Assembly: GCA_039919885.1 (NCBI GenBank)
Contig: JBDSEV010000055.1
Span: 49,700 to 113,699, forward strand
From: JACMLD01 sp039919885
Lineage (GTDB): Bacteria; Bacteroidota; Bacteroidia; Chitinophagales; Chitinophagaceae
Reading direction: 5' to 3'
Length of the DNA stretch: 64,000 nt
Under the pieces are notes generated by a model. That model ran no database searches. It saw nothing but the letters and a program-made list of their open reading frames with translations, and had not been told where the DNA came from. A program made the translations under genes and the position numbers. Below are positions 8,428-17,311 of the stretch, piece by piece. Every line of letters starts with the position of its first letter. Position 1 is the stretch's first letter.

Positions 8428-9012
8428 TTATTTAACAGGAATTGGTTTGTTCCTATTTTGGCTGAGATAAAGGCGCGCGGATTCACTCATGGTAATAATT
8501 GAACCGGCCAAAATTACAATGTCTTTAATAACTAATCTTCCCCTACCTGATAGAAACGGGAATCCCCAATGCATATCGCCTGCATGCGGCACCCATGCTT
8601 CAGGTGTGGTAATAAGGAATGATAACGTACCAATGGTCAAACAAAATACAAGTATGCTCCCTACCAGGCTCGCAAGGGGGGCTACGGTATGTATCGCAAG
8701 CAGTAATGCAAGTGCAACCAGGAAGACACCAAGACCAGTTGAAAATTTATAAGTGTTGTTCTCAGTATGCCACTTCCGGTTTGCCGGTATTAATTCACCC
8801 TCTTTGTTACTATGTAGCGGATAGTCATGGGGGTGTTTATAGAAGAACGACATAAAAGGACTGTTGCCTACAAATGGCACGATGCCATCTGCTTCATACG
8901 GAAAAAATTTAAGGATTCCAATCCATAGGAAAACAATCACCATTGCGAAACGTACAGCCGTTTTTCCAAACGAATCAAGATTTGCAATCCAACGCAGGAA
9001 TGAATTTACCAT
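8428..9012 (-). CDS. DUF417 (YkgB/RclC) family inner-membrane protein
   Basis: This 194-residue membrane protein has the DUF417 pattern: a first helix with FLWIGILKFFPYEADGIVPFV, then SPFMSFFY, two central hydrophobic segments (about residues 92-112 and 117-140), and GRLVIKDIVILAG near the end. RclC of E. coli, a member, is part of the reactive-chlorine resistance regulon; DUF417 genes are often induced by oxidative stress. The molecular activity is not known. It starts 426 bases from the divergent yceI-like gene. Confidence 0.88.
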   Translation of the reverse strand: MVNSFLRWIANLDSFGKTAVRFAMVIVFLWIGILKFFPYEADGIVPFVGNSPFMSFFYKHPHDYPLHSNKEGELIPANRKWHTENNTYKFSTGLGVFLVALALLLAIHTVAPLASLVGSILVFCLTIGTLSFLITTPEAWVPHAGDMHWGFPFLSGRGRLVIKDIVILAGSIITMSESARLYLSQNRNKPIPVK

Positions 9013-9059
9013 AAACAGATTTTTGTTAGTTCCTGTGAAAGGACAACTTATTTACAGCA

Positions 9060-9090
9060 TTGATTTAGCAATGCCGTCCAATTATTTTTG
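9060..9090 (+). promoter_or_regulatory. Perfect Bacteroidota promoter, 350 bases before the YceI gene
   Basis: TTG (9060-9062), a 20-base spacer, then TATTTTTG (9083-9090), a perfect TAnnTTTG element. It faces the YceI gene, but a terminator hairpin (9365-9392) intervenes. The product would therefore be either a roughly 300-base RNA or a long regulated leader. Confidence 0.6.
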
Positions 9091-9096
9091 CAAATT

Positions 9097-9392
9097 CGAT
9101 GAACTGGTAATTACCTGCCTCGGTTACAGACGCATCCTGACCTTTTCCGATTATAAACACTTGTTACTACCCGTGCAAACTTTTAGTGCTGTATAAGAAA
9201 CCACGTTTGTCAACATCCGGTAAAAAAATTCCTGAAAACGCCAATCTCCATCATTTATACCATTTAAAACGTGGTTTGTCCATTGACCACCAACAACTTT
9301 TTAACCACCTTGCACCTGTGATAATAAAGGCATGGTTAAAGGTCGGTTTTAGTTAACGGGAAATGGCAGTTGCAAGTGCAACTGCCGTTTTT
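9097..9392 (+). ncRNA. Candidate leader or small RNA upstream of the YceI gene
   Basis: The segment lies between a strong promoter and a strong terminator hairpin and has no credible reading frame. It contains a perfect 11-base inverted repeat, AAACCACGTTT (9198-9208) and AAACGTGGTTT (9267-9277), each followed by GTC, so the RNA can fold back on itself. The function is inferred: either an attenuating leader for the YceI gene or an independent RNA. Confidence 0.35.
9365..9392 (+). terminator. Terminator hairpin 46 bases before the YceI start
   Basis: GGCAGTTGCA (9365-9374) and TGCAACTGCC (9377-9386) form a perfect 10-bp stem with a two-base loop, followed by GTTTTT. It stands between the upstream promoter and the YceI gene. 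Confidence 0.8.
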
Positions 9393-9438
9393 CATACGAC
9401 GTCAAAAAAAAAGTACAAAATAAATTAAAATAAAAGGT

Positions 9439-9972
9439 ATGTCACAAAAAACGAAATGGCTCATTGACGCAGCCCATAGCGAGATCGGCTTCAAAGTTAA
9501 ACACATGATGTTTACGAATGTCTCCGGAAAGATTACTAAGTATGAGGCGCTGGTAGAAACAAACGATGATGATTTTACGGAAGCAATGATAGAATTTACG
9601 GGTGATACAGATGCTATTACAACGGGTGCGGCCGACAGGGATGCGCACCTGCTGAGCCCCGATTTCTTTGACGCTGAAAAGTTTCCGAAAATTTATTTCA
9701 ATGCCACATCCATCAAAAAAATGGATGAGGGAGATTTTCAAATAACGGGCGACTTAACGATGCATGGCCAGGCAAAACCAATTGTGTTAACGGCTGAATA
9801 CGGTGGCTTAATGAAAGATCCCTGGGGAAATATAAAAGCAGCTTTTAGCATTACCGGAAAAATAAACCGACGGGATTGGGGTTTAACATGGAACGCAGCG
9901 CTGGAAGCAGGCGGCGTGCTCGTAAGTGACGAGGTTCAGATTATAGCTGAGATACAACTAATTAAACAATAA
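9439..9972 (+). CDS. YceI-family polyisoprenoid/lipid-binding protein
   Basis: A 177-residue YceI-fold protein. The opening WLIDAAHSEIGFKVKHMMF and later RDAHLLSPDFFDAEKFPKI and GDLTMHGQAKPIVL are family hallmarks. YceI proteins are lipocalin-like beta-barrels that bind long-chain isoprenoids or fatty acids. This one has no signal peptide and begins directly with the fold, so it should be cytoplasmic. It seems to be a single gene, with an unusual terminator-bearing upstream region. Confidence 0.93.
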   Translation: MSQKTKWLIDAAHSEIGFKVKHMMFTNVSGKITKYEALVETNDDDFTEAMIEFTGDTDAITTGAADRDAHLLSPDFFDAEKFPKIYFNATSIKKMDEGDFQITGDLTMHGQAKPIVLTAEYGGLMKDPWGNIKAAFSITGKINRRDWGLTWNAALEAGGVLVSDEVQIIAEIQLIKQ

Positions 9973-10274
9973 TTACATCGTTCTGGTGGTGTGAAATAAA
10001 TTTGAAAGTTCGTCAGCGCTGATTATGATTGCCCTAAGTTCCGGTAATGCATGTTCACCTTCGGGTAACCACGATTGCAGGAACCGGCAAATTCAAAAAT
10101 AACCAGAAAATATTTTGCAGGGCGGCAACTATGTAGGTAGTTTTTTTGCAACTTCCGGATCAATTGTCAATTTTTTCCCGTTGTGTTTTGTCTTTTGAAC
10201 CACCCGCGCGTTGTTTTCCCAGTTATCCAATTCGAACAACCGGGTCTACGTGGATGCCAAGCAAAACGCGACAT
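9973..10274. other. Intergenic region, nothing recognised
   Basis: Short frames exist on the plus strand (10146-10544) but they overlap the small minus-strand gene and lack coding character. No promoter, terminator or RNA signature stands out. Confidence 0.5.
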
Positions 10275-10496
10275 TTATTTTTGCTCATCATTAACAGTTG
10301 TCTGCGTTTTCTCAGGATCTTCATCGTCCTTACCTGGATTTATATGTTTGTTTATTTCCGCAGCTGTCAGCTTTTGCGACGCGAGAACATCCTCCCACAA
10401 ACTATCCCCGCATTCATCCGGAAGAACGACTACTTTGGGCAAAGGCTTATCATTATTATCAGTCTTATTATTATCAGGCAAGTCTGTTTGCATCAT
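10275..10496 (-). CDS. Small acidic hypothetical protein
   Basis: A 73-residue product rich in Asp, Glu, Asn and Lys, with a short hydrophobic KVVVLP segment and no membrane helix or known domain. It follows the DUF1348 gene on the same strand by 15 bases, which supports it being a real, co-transcribed gene. The function is unknown. Confidence 0.5.
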   Translation of the reverse strand: MMQTDLPDNNKTDNNDKPLPKVVVLPDECGDSLWEDVLASQKLTAAEINKHINPGKDDEDPEKTQTTVNDEQK

Positions 10497-10511
10497 TTGA
10501 AATTTAGTATA

Positions 10512-10922
10512 TTACAATTTTCTGTCTGTCTGGTTGATAGCTAAATCATTAATGCTTGCATACCGCCTGGCCATAAGTCCATTTTCATCATACTCCCAGT
10601 TTTCGTTACCATAAGCCCTGAACCATTCGCCTGCAGCATTGTGGTACTCATACTCAAACCGAACTGCAATCCTGTTGCCTGCATGTGCCCAATATTCTTT
10701 CACCAGTTTGTAATCTAGTTCCTTTTCCCATTTTTTACTTAGAAACCGTACTATTTCTTCTCGTCCATTGATAAAAAGATTTCTGTTACGCCATTCGCTA
10801 TTAACGGTATATCCCTGTGAAACCCTTACCGGATCCCTGCTATTCCATGCATCCTCTGCCAATTGAATTTTCTCTAATGCGGTCTCCAGTGTAAACGGCG
10901 GAAAGGGAGGTCTCTGTTCCAT
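10512..10922 (-). CDS. DUF1348 (NTF2-like) family protein
   Basis: About 136 residues of the SnoaL/NTF2-like fold, DUF1348 subgroup. Typical stretches are PPFTLETALEKIQLAEDAWN near the start, then SEWRNRNLFINGREEI, FLSKKWEKELDY, and WEYDENGLMARRYASIND. These small proteins form an alpha+beta barrel with a ligand pocket; no reaction is established. ATG at 10922 is preferred over 10982 because the family begins there and the extra 20 residues are not conserved-looking. Confidence 0.88.
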   Translation of the reverse strand: MEQRPPFPPFTLETALEKIQLAEDAWNSRDPVRVSQGYTVNSEWRNRNLFINGREEIVRFLSKKWEKELDYKLVKEYWAHAGNRIAVRFEYEYHNAAGEWFRAYGNENWEYDENGLMARRYASINDLAINQTDRKL

Positions 10923-11130
10923 AATGTTTCGACTGAACTTTGAAATTATCGGATGAAATCCGATTACACTTCTCCGGGCCATTCAAAAAAGTTGACTAAT
11001 CAGACCAAAAAATAAAATGGCCTTTAAAATCAAACAAATCGAACGCAAATAGCAACAACACCTATGGCCGAAGATTGACCTTTAGTATTCCTGATTTTTT
11101 AGAATAATTATAGACATTAAACTCGTCACT

Positions 11131-12084
11131 ATGGATAGTAATAAAGTCGCGTACTTTTCGAGGTTACAGTTTCTCCGCTCAACAGGACTTTTAACAGCGG
11201 GGATTTTTCTTGGTGGAGATAAATTATTTGCGCAAGAAAGTCCTGTAATTACTATCAAAAATGCGGTTGCGAGGTCGCCTGTAACTATTCAGAAATTAAA
11301 AGAGAATTTTCACGTGCTCATTGGCGCGGGTGGTAATATTATCGTTTTTACAGGAACCGACGGAAAACTATTGGTAGATGCCGGCATAGCAAATTCAAAG
11401 CAAAAGATAATTGCCGCGCTCGATACTTTGGGAAAGGACCCATTAAAATACCTGATTAATACACATTGGCATTTTGACCATGCTGAAGGAAACGAATGGC
11501 TGCACAAGGCCGGGGCAACCATTATAGCCCATGATAATACGCGCAGGCATCTGTCTGAAACAATAACTTTAAAGGATTGGAATTACACTTTTTATCCCGC
11601 ACCGCAATCGGCGCTTCCGTCAATAGTTTTCCAAACGAAACACGAAGTAGTGTTCAACAAGACTGCAATTCACCTGAGGCGTTATGCTCCGGCGCACACC
11701 GACAGTGATATTTCAGTGTATTTTCCAGCGGCTGATGTGCTGCATGTTGGCGATACCTGGGGAAACGCTTCCTACCCTTTTATCGACCATTCAAGTGGTG
11801 GGAAACTAGATGGTATTATTGAAGCTTGTCACCACAATCTCTCTGTCACCACGGACAAGACTATTATTGTTCCCGGGCATGGCGCAGTGGGAAACCGGAG
11901 CCAATTACTCGAATTCACGGACATGGTTTCTACTATCAAGGAGAATGTTTTGAAATTAAAAAAATCAGGGCTAACGGCCCAGCAGGCAGTAGCCGCCAGA
12001 CCAACGGCAGCATACGACAAAAAATTTGGAAATTTCGTGGTAGACCCCGCAACTTTTACCCGGCTGGTATACCAGGATGTCTGA
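11131..12084 (+). CDS. Exported MBL-fold metallo-hydrolase, paralogue 1
   Basis: A 317-residue metallo-beta-lactamase-fold hydrolase. The N-terminus (RLQFLRSTGLLTAGIFLGG then LFAQ) looks like a signal peptide. The zinc-binding signature HWHFDH is at residues 112-117, with further ligands at H189 (APAHTDSD), D208 (VGDTW) and H250 (PGHG). The long C-terminal helix region KENVLKLKKSG is shared with the paralogue at 17312. The substrate is unknown; relatives include lactonases, glyoxalase II-like enzymes and quinoprotein relay proteins. It probably acts in the periplasm. Confidence 0.87.
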   Translation: MDSNKVAYFSRLQFLRSTGLLTAGIFLGGDKLFAQESPVITIKNAVARSPVTIQKLKENFHVLIGAGGNIIVFTGTDGKLLVDAGIANSKQKIIAALDTLGKDPLKYLINTHWHFDHAEGNEWLHKAGATIIAHDNTRRHLSETITLKDWNYTFYPAPQSALPSIVFQTKHEVVFNKTAIHLRRYAPAHTDSDISVYFPAADVLHVGDTWGNASYPFIDHSSGGKLDGIIEACHHNLSVTTDKTIIVPGHGAVGNRSQLLEFTDMVSTIKENVLKLKKSGLTAQQAVAARPTAAYDKKFGNFVVDPATFTRLVYQDV

Positions 12085-12127
12085 TTAGTAGTAGTCCTGG
12101 TAAAATTAACTTTCAATGATATAGCTG

Positions 12128-12397
12128 ATGTACAATTATGACACAATAACTGAGGCCATCAACGATTTGGTGAGGCGTGGGTATTGCCATGATTTTAACT
12201 TGTTTCAAAACTTCCACGGGTTGAAAATAGTTGAAACATACAGGTTCGAAGGTGAAACCGATCCTGCAGATGAGGCGGTTCTGTACGCCATCATTGCCGA
12301 TGGTATACACAAAGGCATTTTTGTAAATGCCTACGGTGTATACGCTAATTCGGAGAGTGAATCGCTATTGCAGCTGGCATTCACCGATACACGTTGA
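12128..12397 (+). CDS. Small conserved protein of the family labelled 'phosphoribosylpyrophosphate synthetase' in Bacteroidota
   Basis: The 89 residues match a small Bacteroidota family: TITEAINDLVRRGYCHDFNL at the start, ETYRFEGETDPADEAVLYAI in the middle, and KGIFVNAYGVYA near the end. Databases often label this family phosphoribosylpyrophosphate synthetase, but it is far too small for that enzyme and the label should not be trusted. A central stretch seen in longer relatives is shorter here. A paralogue lies at 40541. The function is unknown. Confidence 0.75.
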   Translation: MYNYDTITEAINDLVRRGYCHDFNLFQNFHGLKIVETYRFEGETDPADEAVLYAIIADGIHKGIFVNAYGVYANSESESLLQLAFTDTR

Positions 12398-12417
12398 TTC
12401 TATCCACATCTCGTTTA

Positions 12418-13392
12418 TTATTTCCAGCCATTTGCCTGGACACTTTCTATCGTGGTAATAAAATGCTGGAAATTTTGGTTGATTGACCGTATCGAGAACT
12501 GCAATTCATTCAGCATAGAGGCCCTGAGATCCAGGTTACCGGTATCATATATTCCGCCGTTTTGAAATAGCAATTTCTCAGTGGGTTGATCCAGGTTATT
12601 ATCCAGGTAAAATTTCAACCACCGGGTTTTGACAATTTGCGCCCTGGAAACACATTTGATATTGCTGAGTTGATCGTTTGTTAAAAGATACCATATTTCC
12701 GGACGGTAAATGGTTGAATACCGGGGCTGGTACCAGATGTCAGACAGCAGATTTCTATAGTGAAATAATTTTACCTTTTTTGCAAAAGGATGCAGGCTGA
12801 TTACCGCCAGGGCAACCGATAGCGAACCTGTACCAACCGCTATCCCATTTTGAGCAGATTTACCCGTAATGAAAACAGGGGCAATGGTAGTGACTGCACC
12901 CGCCGTAATCGACGCAGCTATTACCATGGAGTTTGTCCTTTTACTAAGTTTTGCGAGGTAGGACGATATCTCCCTCGTCCGGGTTGCTTCACAATCCAGT
13001 TCTGCCAGTAAGGCATCCATGGCAATTCTAATCGACTGAATTTTCTCATGAATTTTATTGCTGCTTATCTGGAATAACAGTTTTCCATTCAGTGACGAAT
13101 CCCGGGCGTGCGTTAGCAAACTTAAGATGAGGGGAACGGTGCCAGTCGCATTCGCAATGATACTATCCTGCGCGGATAAAAAGCCCGCCAATATCGAATC
13201 TTCCTGTAAAGAACGGGGCGCGACTTGCGGACTAATATTTGGGAAAATAAACCGCTCGGCTGGCGCAGGCTCGCAGAAGTCTCGTCTAAGCTTTAAAACA
13301 GACGAGTCAATTACCCTGGTTGAATTGCACCCGCAAATAATGATTGTAACAAGGGAAACAATATTGAAAAATGGATAAATGGTTCCACTCAT
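12418..13392 (-). CDS. Hypothetical lipoprotein
   Basis: No known family is recognised in these 324 residues. The N-terminus has a hydrophobic stretch ending IIICGC, which fits a lipoprotein signal with Cys22 as the modified residue. A helical region with regular charged and hydrophobic spacing covers about residues 90-155. Two small-residue-rich hydrophobic segments follow (SMVIAASITAGAVTTIAPVF and GTGSLSVALAVISL), like a glycine-zipper or a membrane hairpin. The C-terminal third is polar. It converges with the gene at 12128, ending 20 bases from it. Confidence 0.6.
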   Translation of the reverse strand: MSGTIYPFFNIVSLVTIIICGCNSTRVIDSSVLKLRRDFCEPAPAERFIFPNISPQVAPRSLQEDSILAGFLSAQDSIIANATGTVPLILSLLTHARDSSLNGKLLFQISSNKIHEKIQSIRIAMDALLAELDCEATRTREISSYLAKLSKRTNSMVIAASITAGAVTTIAPVFITGKSAQNGIAVGTGSLSVALAVISLHPFAKKVKLFHYRNLLSDIWYQPRYSTIYRPEIWYLLTNDQLSNIKCVSRAQIVKTRWLKFYLDNNLDQPTEKLLFQNGGIYDTGNLDLRASMLNELQFSIRSINQNFQHFITTIESVQANGWK

Positions 13393-14010
13393 GACTGACT
13401 ATTTTTGCAGCAACAGCCCCCCAATTGTTCATGTTAACCCTGGACTGTCTAAGCACCAGTAACAACTAATAAGGCCTTGGAAAATTCTCCAAATTTGATT
13501 GGATGATATATTATTTCAATGCAGCCGTGTGGCATTGGAAAGACAAACCGCCTGAAAAACCCAAATGGGTGATAAGAAAATATTACGCAGTTCGGGTAGC
13601 TTATCAACCGGCCAGTAAGGCCATCTCCTTCACAGAATTCCGCAATAATAATCGACCTATGAAAAACTTATACGATTGTTTGTAGAAAAAACAATGGCCA
13701 ACGCGGTAGACCGGTTCTCTCCCGGACCAGTGTAATACACTCAATTATACCCTAACTATCAGCCTCATGCAACCGCTGCGCCGTGCGCAACTACTGTTAG
13801 TGCGGTGGGTACACCAATGGCAAAACCACTGCCTGCAACAATTACCCTCTTTCGCGCCAGGTCCACGCCTGCTGCAACTTCTTCAGCTGCTGACCTCGTC
13901 ACGCTGCGATTCAAATCTTGAAATACAAAGATCAACCAGTCATTCCCCAATGTCATTGTTTATTGAATTCGTATATCAAATACAATTATTTCAAATCACT
14001 GTAAGATGAC
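13393..14010. other. Intergenic region with only doubtful short frames
   Basis: Short frames at 13503-13685 (+) and 13765-13956 (-) are open, but neither resembles a known protein. The plus-strand frame (HWKDKPPEKPKWVIRKYY within it) has the more protein-like composition and might be a fragment. No clear promoter or terminator was found. Confidence 0.4.
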
Positions 14011-14631
14011 TTACTTTAAAAAAGAAGACATTTGTTCAATCTCAACTTTTTCCGTAGCTATTATCTGCCTGGCAAAGTTTATAATATGCATGTCTTTTGT
14101 ATATTTAAGAATAGCCATTGCCATATCGATAGCTGCACGGTGATGCGCTATCATTACACTTGCAAATGATCGGTCTGTATCGTTATGGCCCTTATCTTCG
14201 GGCATATTGTCCATCATTTTCATCATTGCTGTTCTGAGCAACTTTTGAAAATCACGGGATATTGGCACACTATCGCCGGACAGCATCTGTAATTGCGCCT
14301 TCATCTGCTGAATTTCGACGCTTTGCTCAGCCAAAATCTTTTTGGCTAACTGTATCATTGTAAAATCTTTACCATGTGAAATTTCAATTTCAGCCATACT
14401 AACAGCGCCCTGGTGATGTGGTATCATCTGCAAAATGAAAAAGGAATCATTTGAAACGTTTTTTGGAGTCTGATCCATTTTTATCATCATTGTATCCATC
14501 ATTAACAGGAATAGGTCTTTTTTTAAGGACGAATTATGTTGCGCACAAGTTATGACTGGCGAGAACATTGCTGTAACCGCTAAAACTGCGCCGATGCGTC
14601 GAAACGTGATTAGATTCCGTAGCTGTTTCAT
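14011..14631 (-). CDS. Exported DUF305 protein
   Basis: About 206 residues with two DUF305 repeats, each marked by an HH motif: ILQMIPHHQGAVSMAE in the first half and FASVMIAHHRAAIDMAM in the second. DUF305 proteins are ferritin-like four-helix bundles found in the periplasm, often next to copper-handling genes; the His pairs and many Met residues here would suit metal binding. ATG at 14631 gives a clean signal peptide (RRIGAVLAVTAMFSPVITCA); the longer form from 14685 would overlap the upstream hydrolase gene and spoil it. Confidence 0.85.
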   Translation of the reverse strand: MKQLRNLITFRRIGAVLAVTAMFSPVITCAQHNSSLKKDLFLLMMDTMMIKMDQTPKNVSNDSFFILQMIPHHQGAVSMAEIEISHGKDFTMIQLAKKILAEQSVEIQQMKAQLQMLSGDSVPISRDFQKLLRTAMMKMMDNMPEDKGHNDTDRSFASVMIAHHRAAIDMAMAILKYTKDMHIINFARQIIATEKVEIEQMSSFLK

Positions 14632-14665
14632 TTTCTGTAATATGATTTTAAGAATTTTTAACTCC

Positions 14666-15439
14666 TCATAATAATTCCGTAGCAACCCCGGCTTTCAAAA
14701 TTTTAAATCTTTGCTCAATTCCAAGCACCTGGTATGACTGCAGGATGTCTTTTTCGTTTTGGGTATAGTGCTTCCAACCTTCGTAATGCAACGGTATTAT
14801 CACAGCTTTGGGAAATGCGATGGCAGTGTCCATGGCATCATTGGTACCCATTGTCACATTAAAGGGTCCGCGCACCTGCGCTGCACCCGCAAAAAGAAAC
14901 ACATATTGCGGGTCGAATCTCCTGGCAACTTCCTCCACACCCTCGTAGAAAGTGGTGTCGCCGGTAATGTAAATTTGCTGGCTTCCGTCCCCTTCAACAG
15001 ATAGTAAAAAACCAGTAACCTCCCCCTGCAAAGGTTCAATACCCGCCGGCCCATGTCTTGCCGGCGTGGACGTAATGTTTATGATGGTACCATCAGGTGC
15101 CGGTATTGAAACCGTTTGCCAGGTCGTTAAACCAACGCTGGTTCCTTTTAGCCTGTCTGCACCTGTCATGGTAGTATATGTTTTCGGCACCTTTTGCAAA
15201 AGAAGCCTGCCGCCGTTGTCGAGGTTATCGAAGTGCTGGTCGTGGCTCAATAATACGATATCGATATTACCGATGTCTGTTGTAACTGGTCCTTTAATTT
15301 TTTCGTGGACAAGCGGACCTGAGTGATATGTATTTCCAGCAGGATCCAGCGTCGGATCGGTCATAATGCGCAGTCCACCAATTTCGAAGATAGCAGTAGG
15401 CCCCCCGATATAAGTTACTTTTATAGATATCTTGTTCAT
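14666..15439 (-). CDS. MBL-fold metal-dependent hydrolase, UlaG-like
   Basis: This 257-residue cytoplasmic protein has the UlaG/RNase Z-like branch of the MBL fold. It opens KVTYIGGPTAIFEIGGLRIM TDPT (split to show the strand pair), has the metal motif SHDQHFDN near residue 65, ARHGPAG near 128, TGDTTFY near 159, and PLHYEGW near the end, each supplying expected ligands. These enzymes hydrolyse lactones or phosphodiesters; the substrate is unknown. It shares a strand with the esterase upstream (13 bases) and with DUF305 downstream, suggesting an operon. Confidence 0.85.
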   Translation of the reverse strand: MNKISIKVTYIGGPTAIFEIGGLRIMTDPTLDPAGNTYHSGPLVHEKIKGPVTTDIGNIDIVLLSHDQHFDNLDNGGRLLLQKVPKTYTTMTGADRLKGTSVGLTTWQTVSIPAPDGTIINITSTPARHGPAGIEPLQGEVTGFLLSVEGDGSQQIYITGDTTFYEGVEEVARRFDPQYVFLFAGAAQVRGPFNVTMGTNDAMDTAIAFPKAVIIPLHYEGWKHYTQNEKDILQSYQVLGIEQRFKILKAGVATELL

Positions 15440-15452
15440 AAAATTGATTGAT

Positions 15453-16250
15453 TTATTTTACAGGTTCTTTCGCAGCTTTTTCAATTACATCAGCAACTTC
15501 TTTTGGATGCGATATAAACACAACATGACTTGCTTTTAATTCTGTAACCATCGCTCCGGCCCGTTTGTACATCATTTTTAGGATCAGCGGATTGATACTT
15601 TTATCATCCGTGGACACAATTGCGTAAGACGGTTTGGTTTTCCAGGCTGCCTGTGTTACCGGCGTGGTGAAAGATTTTACGGCAATTGGCCCCTGGGAAG
15701 CATACATGAATGCCGCTTTTTCCTTTGGCAAATCTGCTGCAAATCCAATATGGTATTTTTCTTTTGAATAGTATAAGATGCCATTCGCATCCGGCGGCAA
15801 AGCACCATTCTCCGGTAAGGATGGTGCAGAAGAAGCCAACTGCGCAGTTGTTTCACCAACCTCCGGCATAAAACCTTCTATATAGACCAATCCAACAACT
15901 TTGGAAGAAACACCCGCCTCGGTGATAACAGTGCCTCCCCAGGAATGCCCCACCAGGATAGTAGGCCCATCCTGTTTTTCCAATGCGCGGTTGGTTACAG
16001 CAACATCATCTTCCAGCGATGATAAAGGCAGCTGTACCACCGTAACATTGTATCCCTTTTTCGCAAGAATTTTATACACGCCTTCATACCCAGATCCATC
16101 TACAAAGGCGCCGGGTACCAGTACAATGTTCTTTACCATAACTGAATTTTGGGAGTAAACACAATCTGTAAAACCGATGCTACAAAAAATGCCCATCGCA
16201 GCAGTGCATAAATACTTTCTGACGTTCGAAAAATAAGTTGACTTTTTCAT
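15453..16250 (-). CDS. Exported alpha/beta hydrolase (EstC/salicylate esterase-like)
   Basis: A 265-residue hydrolase with an N-terminal signal sequence (AAMGIFCSIGFTDCVYSQ). The body begins NIVLVPGAFVDGSGYEGV, typical of the EstC/hydroxynitrile-lyase-like alpha/beta hydrolases. The nucleophile is Ser103 in GHSWGG, and the late His is in LKASHVVFISHP. A periplasmic esterase is the likely role. It would be the first gene of an operon with the MBL hydrolase and DUF305. Confidence 0.87.
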   Translation of the reverse strand: MKKSTYFSNVRKYLCTAAMGIFCSIGFTDCVYSQNSVMVKNIVLVPGAFVDGSGYEGVYKILAKKGYNVTVVQLPLSSLEDDVAVTNRALEKQDGPTILVGHSWGGTVITEAGVSSKVVGLVYIEGFMPEVGETTAQLASSAPSLPENGALPPDANGILYYSKEKYHIGFAADLPKEKAAFMYASQGPIAVKSFTTPVTQAAWKTKPSYAIVSTDDKSINPLILKMMYKRAGAMVTELKASHVVFISHPKEVADVIEKAAKEPVK

Positions 16251-16916
16251 TGATTAATTTTCAACAAAATTCAAGTTTAAAAACAGAGAAGGGTTGATGC
16301 ATCCGTTCAAGTAATTTGATTGTTTGGCTCAATCCTGATTGTCGTTAAATCAGGCCGCATCTCCCTGCCTTATGCATTTCCGAATTACTTAGCACGCAAT
16401 AACTTTATTGCAATAGTTTAATATTCTAACGATGCCTGCCGCACTTTTCATTGTATCGTTGAACAGCTGCATAAAAAGGCAAATAAAATAAACTTTTCAG
16501 CTGATTATCGTATTGACTATTTCCCTCGTGGCAAACAGCACAAAGTTTTTCTATTTGAATATTCAATGGCCATTTCGCTGTTGATAGCGGTGGTGCTGTG
16601 GAACGGGAGAAAACATTGCTGATTCATGCACTGCAGGATTTCGATCCAGCAACTGATTTTGAAGATCGTGAACCAACCTGATTGAGCATTATTTTTAAAT
16701 GAGTATTAAGGTATTTTTTTGATACTTGCCCGAACCGCTCGCATTAACCCTTCCGGATTTAATCACAACCGAATGAGAAATAAAATCATATTGCCTTTGC
16801 AGCTCGCATGACACGCAGACGTACATGCTTATTGTAATATTGTATGGAAGCAAAATCAAAAAAAACGTTTTACCATAATGCGGAAGCGAACCACTCAATG
16901 ACCAGGATAGGCCAGG
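16251..16916. other. Intergenic region with a possible degenerate reading frame
   Basis: No intact gene is seen. Between about 16443 and 16680 one plus-strand frame (INFSADYRIDYFPRGKQHK) is followed after a frame change by another (LLIHALQDFDPATDFED ending at a TGA). This could be a short decayed gene, but I recognise no family. The stretch at 16695-16898 on the minus strand looks like chance. Confidence 0.3.
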
Positions 16917-17216
16917 CTAAATTGCAACTACCATTCTTTCGTCCGCAATTAACATAATTTCTGTTTCAAAAAATTTGTTGGTATATGAAATAGTTACCCG
17001 CACACCTGTTAGCGATGGTCCCTCTATAAAAATTTCCTCAACAAAGTCGATCTCTTTCGATGCGTCTACCTCACAACCCGGGGCACTTGCTTTCATAACG
17101 TTTTGCCATACACGTAAACATTTAATGGCATTCATCAGGTAAAAATCATCTGCATCAGCCCAACCAGCGGCATCACTTTCGCGTCGCCTGTTATGCTTTC
17201 CGTAGCGGCAATTCAA
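16917..17216 (-). CDS. Hypothetical protein
   Basis: A 99-residue frame with a plausible C-terminal beta-rich half (EEIFIEGPSLTGVRVTISYT followed by KFFETEIMLIADERMVVAI). No domain or export signal is recognised. An internal Met at 17132 could be the true start, because the first 28 residues are unusually rich in Arg and Asp. It is divergent from the MBL gene at 17312. Confidence 0.4.
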   Translation of the reverse strand: MNCRYGKHNRRRESDAAGWADADDFYLMNAIKCLRVWQNVMKASAPGCEVDASKEIDFVEEIFIEGPSLTGVRVTISYTNKFFETEIMLIADERMVVAI

Positions 17217-17311
17217 TTTTTAAAAAATTGAACCAAACAATCAAACAACTTGAACCGCTATGGCAATTCAATTATTTTTTTGTGCCAGAGCTTTGCATTT
17301 AAATAATAAAT

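Noticed and set aside
13765..13956. 63-codon minus-strand frame with a hydrophobic C-terminus
   Set aside because: A plus-strand frame covers the same bases, neither has a family, and there is no supporting context.
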